64,000 nt of DNA from Halichondria panicea (GCF_963675165.1 NC_087392.1:2185001-2249000), one strand, 5' to 3'; positions 1-9,256 are shown, counted from the stretch's first letter. Program-made: numbers and translations. Notes: generated from the sequence alone by a model not told the origin.

Positions 1-32
1 CTATGAACACTACGTGACTGACACACACTTAC

Positions 33-360
33 CAATACAACATTTCACATTATGTGACAAGTACACCACAGTCTCCATATGTCCTCCCCTACACGCCCAG
101 TGAAATGCAGCCATGCCCAAAAGTCCATCACCTTTATCAATATCAGCTCCACCACTAACGAGTGCTCTAGTGATCTCCAGGTTGCCAATCAGGCATGCTT
201 CATGTACTGGAGGGCGTCTAGCCTTCTTAAGCACATCACACCACTCCTCACTCCAGTAGAGTTGGTGATTAGGGTTGGCCCCCTGCTCCAACAGTGACCT
301 CACTTCGCTAGCGTCATCATGTCTAACAGCCTCCCACAGATCCACGGCCAGCTGCTGCAT
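33..360 (-). CDS. Ankyrin-repeat protein, one exon (partial gene)
   Basis: The reading frame carries ankyrin-repeat consensus pieces: residues like EVRSLLEQGANPN, then PPVHEACLIGNLEITRALV with GGADID, then AFHWACRGGHMETVVYL, that is roughly three 33-residue helix-turn-helix repeats. Ankyrin repeats bind partner proteins; the specific role cannot be told. The exon ends at a good splice donor (GTAAGTG read on the minus strand at about 32) and the gene continues off the left edge. The first ATG at 358-360 could be the start, but the same place reads as a weak splice acceptor (ATGCAG), so this could equally be an internal exon. A Ser/Asp/acidic linker between repeats 1 and 2 carries Trp residues that are unusual for a canonical repeat. 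Confidence 0.75.
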
Positions 361-1330
361 GTACAATAGTTGGGAGCATCACACAAGCATAAGTTACAAT
401 AATTATTTTGTACCATGCATGATACCATACAAGTGCATTTAAGTTGTGACCTTTAACCTGTTATGACACCGCATGTTGTACAACGCTCACTCATTATGAC
501 TAGGACTACATGCAGTGGACTACACTATTTCTGATATATGTCAGAGTGTGTACATAAGGTAGCATGCTGGGAGAGATGAAGAGTGGTGACAGAATCAACA
601 CATTTCCTATGGCCAGAAGTTACAATAATTTGGTATAAAAATAATAATTTACTACTGCATATAATTATAGGCCAGGCATTTTGAACTATAGACTATAGTG
701 TTGATTGAGACACACATGCCCATGCGCATGCATGCAGGGATTGCTTCTTACTCAGCTACTAACCCTCTGCATGTGTTTAAGTAAGACACGCACTTATTGC
801 TAATAGGGTCACCAACATAATTATAATAATAATTATTGTTGCTAGCACAAGACAATCATCTCTAGCTCAGTCAATATCTGGTACATGTACATTATCTTAT
901 TAGTGACCACATGCAAATGTGCATGTGTTGCACAAATACTTACCTGGTTCTTGCGAATCCAAGGCACTAACCTGATGTGTATTGTGTGTGTGTGTGTAAG
1001 TTTGTACAATGATCGAAAACCATTTATATATACTCTAAAGCACTTCTTGTGGTATGCTCAGTTATAAGTCCACTGGCTAGAGTAGAGTAACACAACATGC
1101 AGAGCTTCTATTGATGAGCTCCATGCAATTTCTGAGGACATGATTCCAGCTAGCTCTGACTGGAATAATCCTCCCTCCATGCAATCACAAGGTGGCACTC
1201 CAGCTAGTCTATACATGTTCACTCACCCTGAGTCTTGTCCTGCAGTAGCCATATGAAGCTTGGACACACACGTACATGTACACGTACTTAATTAATCCGG
1301 AGCTTTCTCTGTCTCAGTTCTGCCCCTTTT
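361..1330. other. Non-coding stretch, no gene seen
   Basis: AT-rich sequence with scattered short motifs (ATAATTAT, TGCATGCA). I see no coding frame with recognisable similarity, no RNA gene and no clear repeat border. Confidence 0.5.
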
Positions 1331-1760
1331 CAGTACAGAGGAGGTCTGACATCACTTGAACTTTCACTAATTATGACCTTTTAATGACATTCCAGGCCAA
1401 ATTGCTTTTCGTTTTTGCTGACTCAGCAGTAGAACATGGCTGAATCTAGGCGGATCTAGCTAGTATGTGCTGATAGGATTAGGTCCAGTAACCATCAGAC
1501 ACCAAACACAACTAGCTGTCAACAGATTCAGCGACAAAAACCGTGCAGAAATATTGTCTCATAAATCAGTCGCCCTCTATAACATAGACTCGTGATTAGG
1601 CCGCCCAACTTTTAGAGGGCGGCTAAAATAGAGACTAGCAGAAGTACAGTAGACGCTACTGCTAAGTCAGCAAAAACGAAAAGCAATTTGGCCTGGAATG
1701 TCATTAAAAGGTCATAATTAGTGAAAGTTCAAGTGATGTCCGACCTCCTCTGTTTTCAGT
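1331..1760. mobile_element. MITE-like element with ~100 bp terminal inverted repeats
   Basis: Positions 1331-1432 and 1657-1760 are reverse complements of each other over about 100 bases with only a few mismatches. The shared core includes GGCCAAATTGCTTTTCGTTT and AGTGAAAGTTCAAGTGATGT. The roughly 225 bp interior has no coding potential and holds a smaller imperfect palindrome (CGCCCTCTA...TAGAGGGCGG, about 1572-1624). Size, long inverted arms and lack of a gene fit a non-autonomous DNA transposon. I could not fix a target-site duplication. Confidence 0.8.
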
Positions 1761-1795
1761 AAACGCTAAATGCCACACCCTCTCTCTGCCACAAT

Positions 1796-1965
1796 ATTGT
1801 TTTTAACAACAATCATCGTCGATCATTACCCACTCTTAGATGGATTTTGCATGCAGTAAAATTCATCCATGAATATCAATGTGTGTATAAAAGTAGCTTT
1901 ATGTTATGTAGCTTTGGCATCTCCACCGAGGTATCAGCACCTGCGGTGCTTTCATTGTAAAAGCA
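1796..1965 (+). repeat. 3'-end fragment of the dispersed CCTCGGTG repeat family
   Basis: Matches only the last ~170 bp of the family found complete at 4724, 9364, 18649 and elsewhere: ACAACAATCAT...CATTACCCACTCTT, then TTATGTTATGTAGCTTTG and the terminal CACCGAGG...GGTGCTTTCATT. Confidence 0.7.
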
Positions 1966-2175
1966 ATTGCAACTGAACATAAAAATCCTTTATAATAATT
2001 AATGCACACTAGTCTAGTCAGGATTGTACAAAGAAGAATCCGTCACTAACACTTGTAGTTGTGTAAACTATTAGCCATGAATAAAATTAAATGTGGGCTG
2101 GAGGTACAAACCACAGCAGACCATGTGTGTGTTTGCTGATATCATTTTTAACTAATTAACCACTACACGTACCTT

Positions 2176-2505
2176 TACAAAGTGCACCTTTTTGCTTATG
2201 ATACCAAATGCTCCAAGGTTATCGATAGTGTGGAGGATGTCAACAAGCTTCAGTCAGACATCAATGACATCACTAGTTGGAGCAAAAGCTGGTCGCTCCC
2301 TTTCAACGAAATGAAAAGCATAGTAATTCAATTCTGCTCCTCCCCTCCACCCCAAACCTCATACACTCTAGCCGGACTAAACGTAACTCAACGTAACTCA
2401 CTCAATGTCCAACAAAGATCTAGGTCTCATTTTCCAATCGAATCTCAAATGGGTGTCCCACTATAACCAAATTTCTGCTAAAGCTTACAAGCTTACATAC
2501 GGTAT
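2176..2505 (+). pseudogene. Non-LTR retrotransposon reverse transcriptase fragment (CR1/L2/Jockey-like)
   Basis: The frame starting near 2182 reads LFAYDTKC, then VEDVNKLQSDIND, W-SKSW, FNEMKS and, after a +/-1 frameshift near 2405, SNKDLGLIFQSNLKWVSHYN and AKAYK. This is the order around the catalytic FADD motif and the following palm/thumb of LINE reverse transcriptases (FADDTK..., WS..W.L.FN..K, DLGV....L.W..HI). The usual second Asp environment is altered (FAYD instead of FADD), and both ends are missing, so it is dead. It abuts the duplicated PITRM1 block at about 2505. Confidence 0.75.
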
Positions 2506-2517
2506 GTGAAAAAGAGC

Positions 2518-2750
2518 TCGAGGGCATTGGTGGGATGGTAGTGAGAGGAGTGGAACTGCCTCAGGGACTCCCACTGCACGCGTGCACTTTGGCCAGAGAA
2601 CACAAGATTATCATGATTCAGCTAGCTTACTACATGTGAGGTTGAGGATGTCGTTGGGCCAGCCTCTGCTGATGTGGGAGCAGGTGTGACCTGGGAGGAT
2701 CTTGTTCTGGAGAGCTTGCACAAACACACTTTCCGGGGAATTCGAAGCCT
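2518..2750 (-). pseudogene. PITRM1 exon fragments (duplicate of exons 6-7)
   Basis: Near-identical in order to 16741-16948 of the live PITRM1 gene: the start of exon 7 (sequence for [18 protein letters not shown], cut at about 2510), the short intron, and exon 6 ([19 protein letters not shown]). Differences include an inserted AATTC near 2739 and SHVSGG changed to SHISRG. No upstream or downstream partner exons in phase are attached, so this is a fragment left by a segmental duplication, not a gene. Confidence 0.85.
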
Positions 2751-3258
2751 GTAGAGAGAGAGAGGGAGGGGGGGAGGGGGAGGGGGGGTAATGGACAGCT
2801 GTGAATAATTTTTGCAGGCCAACTAGTATGAGGGGAGGACAAGCGCATGATCTGGCACAAGCAATACGCACCAGCACACAAATATGGCTACTGAATACTG
2901 CCACTTGAGCATTCATGCATGCAGGATAGAAACCGAGCTATAGGCCTGCTACACACCCAATAAAGGCACAATGGCTATTGTACACTCTGACCACCATACT
3001 CGGTATTACAACCCTTTCATTGCCTGCCTAACACAAAGGACAGACAACAATAAAATTGTGTGTATATAGTAGGGGAAAATATACGCTGACTATTATATAC
3101 TCATGCATGGGAGTGGGATAGGTAGCAATAACCCTTGCCTAGCACAAAGGACAGACAATATGAAAGTTGTATAGGAGAAAATATACACTGACTACTATAC
3201 CCACGGGACTGGGATACGTAGCAATGAGGTAACCCGAGGTAATAGCCACAAGACAGCC

Positions 3259-3268
3259 TATATAAAAG
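3259..3268 (+). promoter_or_regulatory. TATA box of M35 peptidase copy 1
   Basis: TATATAAAAG lies 54-63 bases upstream of the ATG at 3322. Variants of the same sequence (CCTATAAAAG) sit at the same place before the copies at 5824 and 17327, so the promoter was duplicated with the gene. The copy at 7151 instead has GATAAAAGC upstream. Confidence 0.6.
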
Positions 3269-3321
3269 CAATATCAAAATCATCAAAATCATCAAAATTA
3301 TTGGAATCAAAGAAGACAAAA

Positions 3322-4428
3322 ATGAAGTTTGCTGTCTCTCTCCTGCTGTCACTCTGTGTAAGTGGGGCTCTGTCCGCTGGTCCCTTCACTGCCACCATCA
3401 CCAACAAGCCAGTCTTCAAGCTGGGAGATGAGGTCATTGTAGAGGTGACCCTCACTAACAACCATCCAGTAGATTACTTCATCCTCAAAAGATTCACACC
3501 ACTCGAGGGACTAAGGGCTAACATCTTCACCGTGACAACAAACAAAGGCTCTGTACTACCATACGATGGACTAATGTTCAGAAGGGGACCTACACAGAAA
3601 GATGAATATAATAAAATCCGTGCAAATTCTTCCATCTCATTGACTGCAACTCTATCCAATGCCTACGGCTTCTACGAGGCTGGCACCTATCTTGTCAAGC
3701 TGAGCACAACTCTTACATTTGCTAGCTCTCTGGATGTGGGCCCAGTAACACAGCTGCTTGTATCCAACACCAATCGTCTCATGCTAACTGTCGGTGACAA
3801 GCAGCCACATCTAACAATCGGGGAGACCAATCGTAGGAAAGATGTGAAACAGAAAGTAGTCGATTTTTCAGTATTTAATACAAAGGCAATGAAAAACCCA
3901 AAATTTGGAGGTACTTGGACCGATGTAATGAAGAAAGATGCTACAAACGTGTACACCAAGGCCTTCCAGGTAATGTTGAATGCCACCGATTTGGCAGTGT
4001 TCAATACAAATAGATATACTACTTGGTTTGGTACGATTAATTACTCAGGTTATGTTAAATCTGTGCTTCAAGATTGTACAAACGATATGCAAGTGTACTC
4101 TTTCACTCTTTACAATGGCTTGAGTGTCCAAAGCGCATGTGGTCCTTACGACTATGCATACAGATTTGACGGAACACTCTATATTGTACTTTGTAAGGTC
4201 TACTATACATCAGGTTTTGAGGACAAATATGAGACAATCGTACACGAAATGACACATGCATCAGCCAGGACCGAAGACTATATGAATATGGTAGGACGGG
4301 TTGCAAGAAATTGGCCATCGATAATCCAGCAAAGGCTGTTAACAATGCTGACAACTATGCATACTTTACTGACAATCTGTGAACACAGTGATAATTATAA
4401 AAATCCCTTGATTGTCAATTATAATTAG
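3322..4428 (+). CDS. M35-type (aspzincin) secreted metallopeptidase, copy 1, frameshifted at the active site
   Basis: Intronless frame starting [20 protein letters not shown], a clear signal peptide, followed by a beta-rich N-terminal domain ([22 protein letters not shown] ... KRFTPLEG ... FRRGPTQKDEY) and a catalytic domain. The family (peptidyl-Lys / deuterolysin-like metalloendopeptidases) binds zinc with HEXXH plus the Asp of a TxDxxYG motif. HEMTH and TEDY are present, but two extra bases near 4280 (ACTATATGAA versus ACTATGAA in the 7151 copy) shift the frame right after TEDY. The conserved YG and the last ~35 residues are replaced by an unrelated tail ending at 4428. It is therefore probably inactive or a young pseudogene. 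It is flanked by duplicated PITRM1 exons on the other strand. Confidence 0.85.
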   Translation: MKFAVSLLLSLCVSGALSAGPFTATITNKPVFKLGDEVIVEVTLTNNHPVDYFILKRFTPLEGLRANIFTVTTNKGSVLPYDGLMFRRGPTQKDEYNKIRANSSISLTATLSNAYGFYEAGTYLVKLSTTLTFASSLDVGPVTQLLVSNTNRLMLTVGDKQPHLTIGETNRRKDVKQKVVDFSVFNTKAMKNPKFGGTWTDVMKKDATNVYTKAFQVMLNATDLAVFNTNRYTTWFGTINYSGYVKSVLQDCTNDMQVYSFTLYNGLSVQSACGPYDYAYRFDGTLYIVLCKVYYTSGFEDKYETIVHEMTHASARTEDYMNMVGRVARNWPSIIQQRLLTMLTTMHTLLTICEHSDNYKNPLIVNYN

Positions 4429-4522
4429 TAGATGTAGTGTGGGAGTCTACACGAACTGAATTTAGCTATTAACTATATATAGAGTGTATGCTGGGGTGTG
4501 CAGTGTATTAATATACACTTAC

Positions 4523-4619
4523 AAACACTCCTTTCATTTCGTTGAAAATCACACCCTTGAAGATGATAGGTGTGGTTGGGTCTTGCGGGTTCTCATGCTC
4601 CAGTCTCCATCCCTCCTGC
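4523..4619 (-). pseudogene. PITRM1 exon 5 duplicate
   Basis: Copy of 18448-18544: encodes the [17 protein letters not shown]...FNEMKGVF segment and keeps the GTAAG donor and AG acceptor. It sits upstream of M35 copy 1 exactly as in the live gene, so it marks one unit of the tandem duplication. Confidence 0.85.
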
Positions 4620-4723
4620 CTGAGCAGTGGGAGGGGGACAATAACATGGTCAACTGGAAATAAGGCACTTATGTACAGTATTCATGTAACATTAGGATTA
4701 TTACGATTGGCATAGTGTTTGAT

Positions 4724-5287
4724 GGATCGGTGCACCAGCGCAAGCGAGGTATACGGTAGTGTATTTGTCTGTGTGTCAGTGTCTGCCTGTGTAGACTGCT
4801 ACAGCTGCTCAAGGATCAATGAAGTGCAAGAAAGAGTTTCTATAGGCTTCTAGTAATGTTTTTTTTGGATCTTAATTCGTGGATTTTCAAAATAATGCTT
4901 CGTTCCCGAGTTATGTCTAGTTTTACTTACTTGGAATGCCATTGCAGCCTTCAGAAGAGTGCGTAGCAAATGTTGTCCATGGAGTGTTGCTATTCTACAT
5001 AGTAGTTACCTCTGCACTAGAACGCTAGCTACATGGTAGCTGCAAAAGTGAGAAAAGAGCTGCAAGGCTCTACTGGTGCAGCCATTAGTCTTAGACTTTG
5101 TATATACTTGTACTTTTGGCATCCTTTTTACTAATAATCATTATTGATCATATCCCGCTCTGTGACTTTCCCTGCATGCAGCAAAATTAATACATATGAT
5201 ATCATGCATGTGTGTTAATAGCTAGTATACTTTATGTTATGTAACTTTGACATCCACCGAGGCATCAGCACCCGCGGTGCTTTCATT
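4724..5287 (+). repeat. Dispersed ~560 bp repeat (CCTCGGTG family), copy A
   Basis: Starts ATCGGTGC...GCAAGCGAGGTATACGG, runs through TAGACTGCTACAGCTGCTCA, TATAGGCTTCTAGTAA, TTCGTTCCCGAGTTATG and CCATTGCAGCC, and ends CACCGAGGCATCAGCACCCG plus GGTGCTTTCATTT. The first bases (CCTCGGTG in other copies) and the last (CACCGAGG) are inverted with respect to each other, so it has short imperfect terminal inverted repeats. No coding capacity. It is shared with the copies at 9364 and 18649 because it lies in the duplicated PITRM1 intron. Confidence 0.85.
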
Positions 5288-5304
5288 TTATAAGTTACCT
5301 GGAG

Positions 5305-5325
5305 TGATCCTATATTAGTCATAAT
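5305..5325. other. Junction between duplicated PITRM1/M35 units
   Basis: Sequence following repeat copy A (TATATTAGTCATAAT, homologous to about 19211 in the live gene) switches directly to sequence homologous to about 17030 (CTGGCACAAGCAATACGCAC, also at 2855). This is the head-to-tail joint expected of a tandem duplication of a ~2.5 kb block. Confidence 0.65.
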
Positions 5326-5823
5326 CTGGCACAAGCAATACGCACCAGCACACAAATATGGCACACAAATATGGCCACTGAATACTACCACTTGAGCATT
5401 CATACAGGGTAGAAACCGAGCTACAATGGCTATTAAACACTCTTGACTACCATACTCGGTATCCAGGGCTGCATTGAGGGGGGGCGAGGGGGGTAATACG
5501 CCCCCTCTGGGCACAGTTTCCTAGGATCTGACAAATTCATTTGTACTGCTATAATTCTGATGATTTCGCCCCTCCTACATTTTTTATTTTCCCAATTCGC
5601 CCCCCCCTGATCCAAAATCCCGGATGTAGCCCTGGTACCACAACCCTTTCATTGCCTAACACAAAGGGAAAGTTGTGTATGGGGAAATATATGCTGACTA
5701 CACTATACCCATGGGACTGGGATAGGTAGCAAGGAGGTGACCCGAGGTAATAGCCACAAGACAGCCTAGCCTATAAAAGAAATATCAAAATCATCGAATT
5801 ATTGGAAGAAAAGTTTGAATCAA

Positions 5824-6222
5824 ATGAAGTTTGCTGTCTCTCTCCTGCTGTCACTCTGTGTAAGTGGGGCCCTGTACGCTGGTCCCTTCACTGCCACCAT
5901 CACCAACAAGCCAGTCTTCAAGCTGGGAGAGGAAGTCATCGTAGAGGTGACCCTCACTAACAACAGAAATACTGTTTCTTCAGAAACCATAATTAAGTTT
6001 ACGGAGCATTTCTGTAGTATTTACACTAGTGAACAAACCACAAACATGATTGTTACAAAAAAAGAAATACCATATAGCGCGAAATTTTTGCTGTTTTCGT
6101 GGGTTAGCAATCCTACACGAAAATTGTTAGAATTATCAACTATAACGTGCAAAATTAAAGGCCGGTGTAAATGGAGCTACATGACATATAACCACAAGTA
6201 CGAAGCCAAATTTGGAGTCTAG
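5824..6222 (+). pseudogene. Truncated M35 peptidase relic 1 (signal peptide + start of N-domain, foreign 3' half)
   Basis: Begins with the same ATG, signal peptide and [22 protein letters not shown] as the full copies but after about residue 46 switches to unrelated sequence (RNTVSSETIIKF..., then FSWVSNPTRK..., ending KYEAKFGV). The open frame is 132 residues with no peptidase motif. A TATA-like CCTATAAAAG stands upstream. It could make a small secreted protein, but two further copies of the same unit follow with destroyed starts, so decay is more likely. Confidence 0.7.
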
Positions 6223-6648
6223 TGTAGATAAAAGCAATATTAAAAATCATCGAATCAAAGAAGACAAACGAAGTTTGCTAGCTGTCTCTCTCCTGCTGTC
6301 ACTCTGTGTGAGTGGCCCTGTCCGCTGGTTCCTTCACTGCCACCATCACCAACAAGCCAGTTTTCAAGCTGGGAGAGGAAGTCATCGTAGAGGTTACCCT
6401 CAATACTGTTTCTTCAGAAACCATAATTAAGTTTACGGAGCATTTCTGTAGTATTTACACTAGTGAACAAACCACAAACATGATTGTTACAAAAAAAAGA
6501 AATACCGTATAGCGCGACATTTTTGCTGTTTTCGTGGGTTAGCAATCCTACACGAAAATTGTTAGAATTATCAACTATAACGTGCAAAATTAAAGGCCGG
6601 TGTAAATGGAGCTACATGACACATAACCACAAGTACGAAGCCAAATTT
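6216..6648 (+). pseudogene. Truncated M35 relic 2, start codon lost
   Basis: Tandem copy of the preceding unit (period about 433 bp from GGAGTCTAG at 6216 to 6649). The start region reads AAACGAAGTTTGCTAGCTGTC where intact copies have AAATGAAGTTTGCTGTC: ATG is ACG and four bases are inserted, breaking the signal peptide frame. A short deletion removes the codons after VEVTL. Confidence 0.8.
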
Positions 6649-7098
6649 GGAGTCTAGCGTAGATAAAAGCAATATTAAAAATCATCGAATCAAAGAAGAT
6701 AAACGAAGTTTGCTAGCTGTCTCTCTCCTGCTGTCACTCTGTGTGAGTGGCCCTGTCCGCTGGTTCCTTCACTGCCACCATCACCAACAGGCCAGTCTTC
6801 AAGCTGGGAGAGGAAGTCATCGTAGAGGTGACCCTCACTAACAACAGTACTACTGTTTCTTCAGAAACCATAATTAAGTTTACGGAGCATTTCTGTAGTA
6901 TTTACACTAGTGAACAAACCACAAACATGATTGTTACAAAAAAAGAAATGCCGTGTAGCGCGAAATTTTTGCTGTTTTCGTGGGTTAGCAATCCTACACG
7001 AAGAATTATCAACTATAACGTGCGAAAATTAAAGGCCGGTGTATATAAATGGAGCTATATGACACATAACCACTAGTACATAATTTGAAGCCAAATTT
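6649..7098 (+). pseudogene. Truncated M35 relic 3, start codon lost
   Basis: Third tandem unit, about 450 bp, carrying the same ATG-to-ACG change and GCTA insertion as relic 2, so relics 2 and 3 share an ancestor after that mutation. The 3' half (TVSSETIIKF..., WSYMTHNH) is the same foreign sequence. The unit ends where the intact M35 gene at 7151 begins, again with GGAGTCTGG plus GATAAAAGCAATATT. Confidence 0.8.
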
Positions 7099-7150
7099 GG
7101 AGTCTGGTGTAGATAAAAGCAATATTACGAATCATTTGAATCAAAGACAA

Positions 7151-8209
7151 ATGAAGTTTGCTGTCTCTCTCCTGCTGTCCCTCTGTGTGAGTGGGGCCCT
7201 GTCCGCTGGTCCCTTCACTGCCACTATCACCAACAAGCCAGTCTTCAAGCTGGGAGAGGAAGTCATCGTAGAGGTGACCCTCACCAACAACCATCCAGTA
7301 GACTACTTTATCCTCAAAAGATTCACACCACTCGAGGGACTCAGGGCTAACATCTTCACCGTGACAACAAACAAAGGCTCTGTACTACCATACGATGGAC
7401 TAATGTTCAGAAGGGGACCTACACAGAAAGATGAATATATTAAAATCCGTGCAAATTCTTTCATCTCATCAACTGCAACTCTATCCATTGCCTACGGTTT
7501 CTATGAGGCTGGAACCTATCTTGTCAAGCTGAGCACAACTCTTACATTTGCTAGCTCTCTGGATGTGGGCCCAGTAACACAGCTGCTTGCATCCAACACC
7601 AATCGTCTCATGCTAACTGTCGGTGACAAGCAGCCATATCTAACAATCGGGGAGACCCATCGTAGGAAAGATGTGCAACAGAAAATAGTCGATGATTCAG
7701 TATTTAATACAAAGGAAATGAAAAACCCAAAATTTGGGGGTACTTGGACCGATGTAATGAAGAAAGATGCTACAAACGTGTACACCAAGGCCTTCCAGGT
7801 AATGCTGAAAGCCACCGATTTGGCAGTGTTCAATACAAATAGATATACTACTTGGTTCGGTAAGATTAATTACTCGGGTGATGTTAAATCTGTGCTTCAG
7901 GATTGTACAAACGATATGCAAGTGCAGTCTTTCACTCTTTACAATGGCTTGAGTGTCCGAAGCGCATGTGGTCGTTACGACTATGCATACACATATCATG
8001 GAGCAATCCGCATTGTACTTTGTAGCGTCTACTATACATCAGATTTTCAGGACAAATATGAGACAATCGTACACGAAATTACACATGCATCAGCCAGGAC
8101 AGAAGACTATGAATATGGTAGGACGAATTGCAAGTATTTGGCCATCGATGATCCAGCAAGAGCTGTTAACAATGCTGATAACTATGGATACTTTACTGGC
8201 AATCTGTGA
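7151..8209 (+). CDS. M35-type (aspzincin) secreted metallopeptidase, intact copy
   Basis: Single-exon, 352 residues. Signal peptide at residues 1-22 (hydrophobic [14 protein letters not shown]); N-terminal beta-sandwich-like domain about 23-160 with [19 protein letters not shown] and EAGTYLVKL; catalytic domain about 175-352 with HEITH at 308-312 and TEDYEYG at 317-323, giving His308, His312 and Asp319 as zinc ligands and Glu309 as catalytic base. This HEXXH + TxDxxYG layout is the aspzincin (M35, peptidyl-Lys metallopeptidase) signature. The family is best known from fungi and bacteria such as Aeromonas, so an intronless copy in an intron-rich animal genome suggests past horizontal transfer (inference). 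It probably acts outside the cell; substrate preference is unproven. I chose the ATG that opens the signal peptide. Confidence 0.9.
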   Translation: MKFAVSLLLSLCVSGALSAGPFTATITNKPVFKLGEEVIVEVTLTNNHPVDYFILKRFTPLEGLRANIFTVTTNKGSVLPYDGLMFRRGPTQKDEYIKIRANSFISSTATLSIAYGFYEAGTYLVKLSTTLTFASSLDVGPVTQLLASNTNRLMLTVGDKQPYLTIGETHRRKDVQQKIVDDSVFNTKEMKNPKFGGTWTDVMKKDATNVYTKAFQVMLKATDLAVFNTNRYTTWFGKINYSGDVKSVLQDCTNDMQVQSFTLYNGLSVRSACGRYDYAYTYHGAIRIVLCSVYYTSDFQDKYETIVHEITHASARTEDYEYGRTNCKYLAIDDPARAVNNADNYGYFTGNL

Positions 8210-8399
8210 ACACAGTGATATAAAAATCCCTCGATTGTCAATTATATTTAGTAGATGTAGTGTGGGAGTCTACACAAACTGAATTTAGCTATTAATTTAT
8301 AGAGTGTATGCTGGGGTGTGCAGCGTATTTTTTTTTTATTATTATAATAATAGGAACAAGTACATGTAATATAATAATGAATATGGCAAAATGAGTTAA

Positions 8400-9115
8400 G
8401 TTATAGAGTTCAGCATGGCCTGAAGTTGGTCTCGGCGGCCACAACGTCTACAAGGGGTATAGATCTTGCTGTATGCACTGCATGTACGCTGATCTTAGAA
8501 GGCTGAAAGAGATGGTGCATCTGAGCCAGCGTATAGTACTGCTGTAGGATTGGTCCCACTTCTGTGCGAGCATTGTGGCAAGTCTTTTGTAGAATACTGT
8601 AGCACCTTTACTCCACTGGCTGACAATACAATTGGAGTGAAGGAAGCATGCTCGACCTCCCTGATTCTCTGCTCGTAAGCTCTTTTCTTTTCAATTTCTA
8701 TAGCATTGTGTTAGGGTTGTATTCCTGTTAGAAGGTGCATATGGGTTGATTACCCTGACATCAACGAAGGTTTTTTCATATCTCCCGCCCCAAAACCCGT
8801 TAGCAGCGACATCTAGTCTTGTTCCCTCAGTGGTGATGGCCGAGCGCATCATCATTCTTTTGCCTGTTACTTCCTGCAGAGTAGGCTCCACAGTGACTTC
8901 GTTACATACCTCTGTCAACAGTGTGGCAGTGAGGTCTCTTTTTCATTATGGCGGATTGACGGGAATCCACCACGGGGGCAAGAGAGGACATGTTCCACGG
9001 TGAAGTTGGAACCACATACACAGGTCATGGGAGTGCGAGTGGGGGGCCAGCCATAGCGGAGAGCCAGTGCATCCACAAAAGCACCTTTGTGCAAGCAGAA
9101 TCCATGCTTGGCAAT
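8400..9115 (-). pseudogene. Retrotransposon polyprotein C-terminal fragment
   Basis: Minus-strand frames read KGAFVDALALRYGW, a zinc-knuckle-like CVCGSNFTVEHVLSC, RGGFPSIRHNEKRDLTA, EVCNEVTVEPTLQEV, TFVDVRVINPYAPSN, KKRAYEQRIREVEHASFTPI and, after a frameshift, VFYKRLATMLAQKWDQSYSS and IRWLRCTISFSLLRSA. This is the familiar C-terminal region of reverse-transcriptase polyproteins abundant in sponge and cnidarian genomes. At least one frameshift (about 8570) and missing RT core show it is dead. It is inserted between M35 (7151) and the PITRM1 exon 5 copy, a place where the live gene has nothing, so it arrived after the duplication. Confidence 0.7.
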
Positions 9116-9159
9116 TTATATTTGTTATATTTGTATTTTATAGTATTACATACACTTAC

Positions 9160-9256
9160 AAACACTCATTTCATTTCGTTGAAAACCATACCCTTGAAGA
9201 TAATAGGTGTGGTTGGGTCTTGCGGGTTCTCATGCTCCAGTCTCCACCCCTCCTGC
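9160..9256 (-). pseudogene. PITRM1 exon 5 duplicate (second)
   Basis: Another copy of 18448-18544 with its GTAAG donor. The last codons differ (NEMSVCK-like instead of NEMKGVF because AGGAGTG became TGAGTG). Confidence 0.85.

Noticed and set aside
2611-2916. Overlapping minus-strand frames with [10 protein letters not shown]
   Set aside because: Shadow reading of a purine-rich intron tract (GGGAGGGGGG) beside the PITRM1 exon 6 copy.
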